A DNA stretch of 64,000 nt from Clavulina sp. PMI_390. Its lineage: Eukaryota; Basidiomycota; Agaricomycetes; Cantharellales; Hydnaceae. The notes under the pieces are model-generated. The model was not told where the DNA came from. It worked only from the letters and a program-made list of their open reading frames with translations, and did not search any database. Shown piece after piece: positions 57,791 to 64,000 of the stretch (position 1 is the stretch's first letter; each line of letters begins with the position of its first letter). Made by a program: the position numbers and the translations under genes. The stretch spans positions 186,001 through 250,000 of the forward strand of contig WIDE01000011.1 of NCBI GenBank assembly GCA_015039315.1. The letters are read 5' to 3'.

Positions 57791-59963
57791 ATGGCGCGCC
57801 TGTCGCTCGTGATACTGGCGATTATCGCTTCTTCTACATCACTCGCTAAACACCCCAGTGCCCTGGGGTGCAATCACCGCCCCGCAGCGCCTGAGCATCA
57901 TCCTCACTTCCCTGCAGGAACATTCCTTGGCTATGGTTTGGACTATACCACAATCACTCCAAACGATGTCAACTCTGTTCGTCGTCTAATTTACCAAATC
58001 TATCGAGCCATGCTAACCTCTCTATTCTAAAGGTCATCGGCAATCTGAAGGAGGGGGCTCGCGTCATCCGCATTGATACTTCCTCCACGATGAGGGCTTC
58101 GGTTGATTCCGTGCACTACGAAGTGCCTAATAACTGCTTTATTACCGGCGATACCAGCGCTGATACTAGTGCGTAGGCGCCACCTTGGGGCTCCGTCTTT
58201 ATGATCTGATCTAACCTGTCAAATTACTAGTCGAGACCGCCTACCATAAGGACGGTACAATCGCGGCCATGGCATTTGAGGGGCGCCCCTCTTTGGCAGG
58301 TATGATATTTTATTTGTTTCGAGCCATCTTCCATCCAATGTTGATATATTTTGATGAACGTGCGTAGAGAAGTACCTCGCTATATCGTCTAACGCCGACG
58401 CCGACTACGCCATTGGCAAAGCATTCCATCCTGGAAGTCAATATTCGCTGTTCGACTACCAATCTATCACCTATGCAGTATGTTCATCGTTTTGCGGTGT
58501 CTAAATAGTGTCGCCAGCTGACAGGGTGCAAAACTTCCAGGCAGGTCTTACGAACTGGAATCGGCATATCAACGAAGCTGCCCTCGTTGGCCCCGTCCGA
58601 CACCTGGGACCCTGGGACCCTACCAATAGCACTGCTGTTGACTTATACAAGTCATTCTTCGCTCACTTTGGATCCCACGTCATCACAAGCGTGCGATATG
58701 GGGCTCGTTATCAAATGGTAGGCTTGCACTTCATTCACATTGCACAGCAGTACTGACATCTATTGCATCAGACGGTGTGGGCATCATCGTCGGACCAGTG
58801 TGTCGACTCAGAATTCGAGGCAGACGTAGCTTTTGCATACAAGGGCGTCTCCTCAAATGGTCGATTCGATGCCAGCATTCGCAACTCATGCCAATACAGC
58901 AAGTTCTCCAACCGGAAATCGCAGCAAATCTCCGTCCAAGGCGGTGACCCCAGGTTGGCGGACTATCTTAGCAGCGCGTACAGCAACGTCTCCAATCACG
59001 AGAATTTCCTTGACTGGGTGCAAACTTCTTACGAGAACCCGGACCTCATCTCAGTGAGCGTGGACTCGATGTGGGACGTCTTCTCAAGTGCTCAGAGTGA
59101 CGTTCTGTACTATGCTGCCCCCAATCTCAAGAGAGCATTTCACTGGATTGTGCAGAATCCAGCACCTCACTGGACCCCTGTCGCCTTATCCCTAAACACG
59201 GACTGGGCCCGCTTCCGACTACTCACTCCTGGGTAGGTTGCGCTTTCTACGCCTTCTCTCGCTGCTTCTGAGGCTAATCTTATGACTTCTTAGTGCCTAC
59301 ATTGTGGAGGACCCTCAACACCCATACACTGATATTCATGGAGCCTCTCTCACCAAAAATCAGGTTCAAATCGGACACGAGCATTCGCATATGTTCACCG
59401 AGCATCCAATTGTCAAGTTAGCACACTACCTGAAGCGATACCCCCGAATTAACCCTCGAACTAACGCTCTTCACGCCCAAGGTTCTACGTTGTCAATGAT
59501 GGATCCCCTTTCGACTTCACCCTCTCTCATGGTTCAGGCGGCCAGGCATCTGCGAGCGTCTTTGTGAATAATGTTAGTCCAGCGTTATCCCTACTACTTT
59601 GTCTTAGCTACGAAAAGCGCTGACACCAACATCGCTTGTCACCCACTTTTTCACAAATAGGTTCCCATGATCAACAATCAGGTTACTGACAACTACTGGA
59701 ACGAGGTTGCCTACTGGTCCGTCCCTGCGAATCCTCACATCCACCTTGACACCGTCGCGGGCACTGCTGCTGCCCGCCATTCCACCGAGAAGTGTGGTGG
59801 CGGTCCAGCAGATAACGCCGAGCGAGATCTCATGAACTGCCGCTCCCATGGATCTTGCGATCGCCCATGCGGTCGCTCCTGTGAGTCCGCGCGAAAGAAA
59901 CACAGAAGCACTGCGCTCCGCCCTAATATGGAGGGTGGGGGTGGGCTGCGTGCACACAACTAG
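57791..59963 (+). CDS. secreted MACPF (perforin-like) domain protein, copy 2, with Cys-rich tail
   Basis: Plus-strand paralogue of 31221-33360 with the same exon plan. Signal peptide MARLSLVILAIIASSTSLA, then AGTFLGYGLDYTTITPNDV. The MACPF signature is FFAHFGSHVITSVRYGARY (near 58655-58715), followed by SMWDVFSSAQSDVLYYAAP and DWARFRLLTPG. The C-terminal beta region has QVQIGHEHSH, FYVVNDGSP and DNYWNEVAYWSVPANPHIHLD. All introns splice in frame, including 58478-58540, whose acceptor is fixed by alignment to copy 1. The last exon ends in a basic tail with five Cys that copy 1 lacks. The protein family can form pores; target and activity are unknown here. No aegerolysin-type partner was found in the window. 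Confidence 0.82.
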
Positions 59964-60292
59964 GTCCTAGCCGCCATTTGTACCTCTCAACGCGCTCGTC
60001 ATTTCTTCGTCTCCTACCAATTGTTATTCCTGTAAATGAATATAATATAAAAGGCACTTTAGTTCACAAGTTCTCAGCCCTCTCCAGCCTATATTACCAT
60101 ATTACTATGGCCAATGACGCGTCCGAAGCATCTTCGCATAGTTCGATAAGAAAAAGGATCGACAGAAGGGTCATCTGTAACATTTAGTCGTCATCTGGCG
60201 TTACTGGCGAGGGATTTTGGTATAACGTGACTATATGCCAGTGTTTACCCGTGGTTGATGTCGAGAGAGCCCGCCCACCACCGGCTCCGAAG
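59964..60292. other. intergenic, promoter of the NADH kinase gene
   Basis: About 330 nt; no TATA box, gene or repeat recognised. Confidence 0.4.
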
Positions 60293-61677
60293 ATGAGCAC
60301 ATTACTCTTGCGGACCATCCAGCGACCAAATCACGCCCGAGCGTGGCGAAATCTCCATAGATCCATCAACTATTCTGCTAGTCGTGCATCGGCATCGACT
60401 CAAAGCACGCTTTCAGGATCACCATTTGCTATCAAAAATGTCCTGCTTGTTCAAAAGCTTCAGGACGCCAAAGTCTCGCGCGCTGTCGATCAAGTAGTGA
60501 AGTACGTCTTGATAATCAGGCTAGCGCAATGCATATAAGGCGCTCTACCTCTTGTTCGTCTGGCTGATGGGTTGCATTCAGCCACATTCACGACAAATAC
60601 CCACATGTCCATATCTTCCACGAAGCCTCTCCTTTACACCCAGCGGACCCACCACAAAACACCGAAGTCTATCAACATCGAGGGGCCCAAGAAGACAAGC
60701 CTTCCATAGACCTGGTGATTACCCTAGGCGGTGATGGCACTATTCTGCATGCAAGCTCGCTTTTTAGCAACGGCCCTGTACCTCCGGTTCTGAGCTTTTC
60801 GTTGGGTACCTTGGGGTTCCTCCTGCCGTTCAGTGAGTCTTTGCTGCTTTCATCGCCTTGCACGACTTCATGCTTGCTGTATCCGCAGGCTTTGATACTC
60901 TGGAACAAGCACTGTCTGACGTATTCCACGGCAGAGTATCGATTCTTCCACGAATGCGTTTGATGTGCACAATGAAGACTGCAGAGGGTGTCGAGAAGCC
61001 GCGAAAAAACTCAATTGGTACCAAAAATATACAGAAATCCCTTGTTGCTCATCCTTCACTGATAGAATCAAATACTAGGCGCAGAGGTGATGAACGAGAT
61101 ATCTCTTCATAGAGGGAGGAGTCCTCATCTTACGTCTGTGGATGCATATGTTGACGGGCAACATCTAACGGCTGCAGTGGTTTGTGATCCGGCATTGTAG
61201 GATGCATGCCACCTGCTCACCCCACTCTCTTAACCTATAGTCCGACGGATTGATTGTCGCTACTCCAACTGGCTCGACTGCCTACTCGCTATCATCTGGA
61301 GGGCCTATAGTACACCCTTCCGTGTCCGCATTACTGTTGACACCAGTCAGCCCGATGAGCTTATCCTTCCGACCCCTGGTTCTTCCTGGCACATCTACAG
61401 TGCGACTACAAGTAAGCTGGGTCTCTTTGCGTTTTCTTCCACCATCCACCTCATTTCGTCATGATAGATGAATAAGTCGAGTCGAACTTTGGCTTACATC
61501 TCGATGGACGGTCGGGATGTGGGTAAGCTTTACCCAGGGGAATATCTCGAAGTCGCCGCATCCAAACACCCGATCCCCTGTATCAAAAGGTCAAATCACC
61601 CAGGAGAAGACCACTGGGTCCATGATATTAATACGCTGCTTGGCTTCAACGTGTCATTTAAGCGGAGTAACTTATGA
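60293..61677 (+). CDS. POS5: mitochondrial NADH kinase (Pos5-type NAD kinase)
   Basis: Phosphorylates NADH/NAD to NADPH/NADP, the main source of mitochondrial NADPH in yeast (family knowledge). The N-terminus is Arg/Ser-rich ([32 protein letters not shown]), as in a mitochondrial presequence. Then come [11 protein letters not shown] and HVHIFHEAS, the catalytic GGDG motif in [45 protein letters not shown], and the second NAD-kinase motif [20 protein letters not shown]. The last exon is [15 protein letters not shown] with [14 protein letters not shown] before the stop. Introns fit near 60500, 60830, 61030-61085, 61180 and 61410. All motifs are present and the gene appears intact. Confidence 0.9.
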
Positions 61678-62040
61678 TCTCTATATCTTATCCATGTCCT
61701 GTGTCATATTTTGCATCCATCTATACACCAGAACCCCCTGCTCATAAACCACCACCCGATACTTCTTTCTACCTCATGCAATTACGTATATTAGTCTAGC
61801 TGAAAGTATGCTCTTCTGCTCAAATTCATGTGATACAATAGGGCCATCCTACCGTGTGGTAAGTCCATGCCACCGCTTGGGAGTATACAATCAAATCCAA
61901 ATCCCATGAAGAAAAGCAAAAAAAAATAAATGTGTAGGATGGCGATCACAGTGATGTTCAAGGCGCGGCTCCGATCCTCGTTGTGGCGGGTCGAACAACC
62001 CGCGAGATAACCTGGCCGACTTCGATCAAGCTCTTTAGCC
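61678..62040. other. intergenic, promoter of the twinfilin gene
   Basis: About 360 nt with an A-rich tract near 61915-61930. No gene or TATA box recognised. Confidence 0.4.
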
Positions 62041-63570
62041 ATGTCCGCAAACTCAGGTCTTTCCGTGTCGTCGAGCGTCACCCAGGCCTACGCCGATGCT
62101 GCCAAAAACAATACCCGGTTCATCTTGATTTCCATCCAGGGAGGTGAGCATTGCTGGGGATCCTCGGGAAGTTTTGGCTTCCCGCAGCGAATTCCTGTCG
62201 CCCGGTCATAAATTTATTCTTAACTCCGCGTAGAAACCATCGATCTCGATCAGGTCGTTCCTGCCCAGTCTGACACCCTTGAGGAGGACATTACCTCCCT
62301 ACCAGATCTATTGGTCAGGGTTTCTATTCTGCCTCAAAGTCGTGTTTGCTGAAGGGTGCATTTCAGGATGAGAAGGTCCCGTCTTACGTCCTGGGCAAAC
62401 TGGATGCTGTAGATGACCTCAGCGGTTCATGGCTTTTCATCTCCTATGTGCCCGAAGGCGCGTCTGTGCGCCACAAGGTGAGCAAACAGTCTCCATTTAG
62501 AGTTCCACTCCCTCTGATGACACTGTCCGAAAGATGCTATACGCTTCCTCCCGAAGTGCACTTACTCGATCTATCGGAGAGTCCAAGCTCAAGGACACCC
62601 TGTTCGCCACAAGCAAGGTTCGCAGCTTCACCCGTTTCCGATGAATAATATCACAATCTCTGACCTTCACCTACAATTTATTATCTGCACACCAGGCCGA
62701 TCTTACCCCCGAAGCCTATTCTGCCCACACGCGTTCAAGTGCTGCTCCAAAGCCCATGTCCGCGCGCGAAAAGGAGATGGAGGAAGTTCGCGCTGCTGAG
62801 CGCGGCAGCAACATGGCTAGTTCGACGGCGCGCATGACCAGCCACATGTTGGGAGGAGCGACGGCAGGCGTTGGCTTTGCTTGGAGCGAAGAGTTGGAAA
62901 GTGCTGTGGGTAGCTTGACCCAGGAGGGCAGTGCCGAGAACCTGGTCATCGTTGTGAGTGCTACGATCGCTGGAACGATTTGCATCGATTAACCAGTCAT
63001 GAGCTCAGGCGATCGAGCAAGCGGACGAGAAGCTTGTGCTAGTGGAACAAAAGAATATCACAATCGACCAGCTAACGACTTCATTACCCACTACGGAAGC
63101 TTGTAAGTCCACAAAACGACTCAACCTCCTACATGATTGCTAATGAGTCCCATATTCAGCCTATAGCTTCTTTGCTTGGGATCATACCGTCAATGGGACC
63201 GAAAAGCGTGATATAAGTGCGTGGCCCTGTCACCCCTTAGCATCATTGGCTCACAATCATCATTTCACTTATAGTCTTCATCTACGCTTGCCCCTCATCA
63301 TCTCCTGTCAAGTCCCGTATGCTGTACTCCTCTAGTGCCAATACTCTTGTTCAGCACGCGCGCACGAACTTCAACATCACTGTATCCAAGCGCGTTGAGG
63401 TGTCCGATCCTTCAGACATTGACGTACCGTGGCTCAAGCGCGAGCTAGAACCTACTGCATCTACCAGCACGCCTGGAAGTGCTGCGGGGAGCGGGGCGAG
63501 CACTCCAGTCATTGGCGATGAGAAGAAACCATTTGCGAGGCCAAAGGGTCCTACAAGACGCCCTCGGTGA
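62041..63570 (+). CDS. TWF1: twinfilin, actin-monomer-binding protein with two ADF-H domains
   Basis: Starts MSANSGLSVSSSVTQAYADA, typical of the twinfilin N-terminus. The first ADF-H domain contains TRFILISIQGE, SYVLGKLDAVDDLSGSWLF and ISYVPEGASVRHK, and after an intron LYASSRSAL-type sequence and GESKLKDTLFATSK. The second domain holds ADEKLVLVEQKNI, SYSFFAWDH and IIFIYACPSSSPVKSRMLYSS, with TNFNITVSKRVEVSDPSDID. The C-terminal tail is basic and Pro-rich (FARPKGPTRRPR), where twinfilins bind capping protein. About 350 residues with several short introns. It sequesters ADP-actin and caps filament ends at cortical actin. Intact. Confidence 0.9.
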
Positions 63571-63741
63571 AGATACTGATCCTGATGTGGCGGGTACTGC
63601 ACATTGGATTGCACGCATCGCATTGATAATGTATCCAAAAAAAAACGACCACGATAGCACGAAATCTAACGGCTAGTGTTAACCAATTACAATGATTTGA
63701 CCCCAACTCCATATCATTGTTTGGTAATCCCCTCAACAGGG

Positions 63742-64000
63742 TTACCGTGAAGCCTTCATCCCAGGGCCAGGAACGTCAGAGGCAGCAACCATTCTGGCAA
63801 TCTCTGCCCTGATCTCTACAAGACTTCCTTTGAGACTTTTCACATCCTCGAATTTCCTTTGAGCAGAGGCCTCCTGAATGAACGACCTGTGGTAGACAGC
63901 GTGAGGGACATGGCCGGGAACCAGGAAAAGTGAAGACATACTCAAGGAGAGCCTCTTGTTCCAAAAGTGGCTGGAGGGAGTGTGCTGCAGCAGCATCAGT
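63742..64000 (-). CDS. C-terminal end of a probable Pep7/Vac1 (rabenosyn-like) protein, partial
   Basis: Two exons of a reverse-strand gene that continues beyond the window. The first visible exon reads AAAHSLQPLLEQEALLE; a 55-nt intron (ends GTATGT and CCACAG) leads to SFIQEASAQRKFEDVKSL, then KGSLVEIRAEIARM and a short tail ending at 63742. The pattern P-L-L-E-Q, a hydrophobic helix, A-x2-R-x-F/Y-E/D-x-V-x-x-L, then L-x-E-I matches the rabenosyn Rab-binding helical hairpin that ends fungal Pep7/Vac1, an endosomal FYVE tether. The FYVE domain lies outside the window, so the name is provisional. Confidence 0.5.
   Translation of the reverse strand, partial: LMLLQHTPSSHFWNKRLSLSMSSLFLVPGHVPHAVYHRSFIQEASAQRKFEDVKSLKGSLVEIRAEIARMVAASDVPGPGMKASR

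Noticed and set aside
31221..59963. Reading the interval between the MACPF genes as one inverted segmental duplication
   Set aside because: The genes between them (creC, PAQR, cupredoxin and others) are single copy, so only the MACPF genes themselves are duplicated.

Overview
The window looks like nuclear chromosomal DNA of a filamentous basidiomycete, probably an Agaricomycete. Genes are split by many 50-65 nt GT-AG introns with CTRAC-type branch sites, coding exons prefer C-ending codons, and the gene content is typically fungal (Mif2/CENP-C, creC, Izh3-type PAQR, NADH kinase, twinfilin, CE16-like GDSL esterases, serine-rich cupredoxin). The accessory gene mix would fit a Ceratobasidiaceae (Rhizoctonia-like) genome, but that is a weak inference. 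I recognised no rRNA, tRNA, intact transposon or CRISPR array.

Layout. 0-4.3 kb: a tandem pair of secreted, probably GPI-anchored TAP-like alpha/beta hydrolases, the first cut by the window edge. 4.5-6.2 kb: mitochondrial tRNA 2-thiouridylase (MTU1/SLM3 type). 6.2-9.2 kb: no supported gene. 9.3-12.2 kb: a flavin-dependent halogenase-like oxidoreductase with a C-terminal zinc-ribbon-like motif and a 7-nt microexon. 12.4-15.9 kb: two reverse-strand copies of a 2-oxoglutarate/Fe(II) dioxygenase gene, one clearly dead and one with a single nonsense codon; a third, heavily eroded copy lies at 26.1-27.0 kb on the plus strand. 15.9-20.1 kb: a long gene-poor stretch leading into a large arrestin-like adaptor gene (20.1-24.9 kb) with a 1.1 kb intron. 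27.4-30.4 kb: the centromere protein Mif2/CENP-C. 31.2-33.4 kb: a secreted MACPF (perforin-like) protein on the minus strand. 35.5-38.1 kb: creC/WDR20-type WD40 protein. 39.0-39.7 kb: an unrecognised small gene. 40.2-43.1 kb: DUF3835 (Bud27/URI C-terminal type) protein. 43.9-46.6 kb: Izh3-like PAQR receptor. 47.5-48.5 kb: secreted cupredoxin. 49.3-50.7 kb: conserved fungal protein whose C-terminus reads like a degenerate retropepsin. 51.2-56.4 kb: two GDSL esterase paralogues, tail to tail, around a saccharopine dehydrogenase-like oxidoreductase. 57.8-60.0 kb: a second MACPF gene. 60.3-61.7 kb: mitochondrial NADH kinase. 62.0-63.6 kb: twinfilin. 63.7 kb to the end: the C-terminus of a probable Pep7/Vac1 (rabenosyn-like) protein.

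Overall, housekeeping genes (tRNA thiolation, kinetochore, catabolite repression, NADPH supply, actin, endosome traffic) alternate with accessory genes that are duplicated and partly decaying (hydrolases, dioxygenases, pore-forming-family proteins, esterases). Good TATA boxes were found 40-100 nt ahead of several accessory genes and ahead of none of the housekeeping ones. I see no co-directional biosynthetic cluster. The observations most worth following are the halogenase/zinc-ribbon fusion, the possible PB1/UBL-retropepsin-like protein, the three dioxygenase copies caught at different stages of decay, and the two MACPF paralogues with very different tails.
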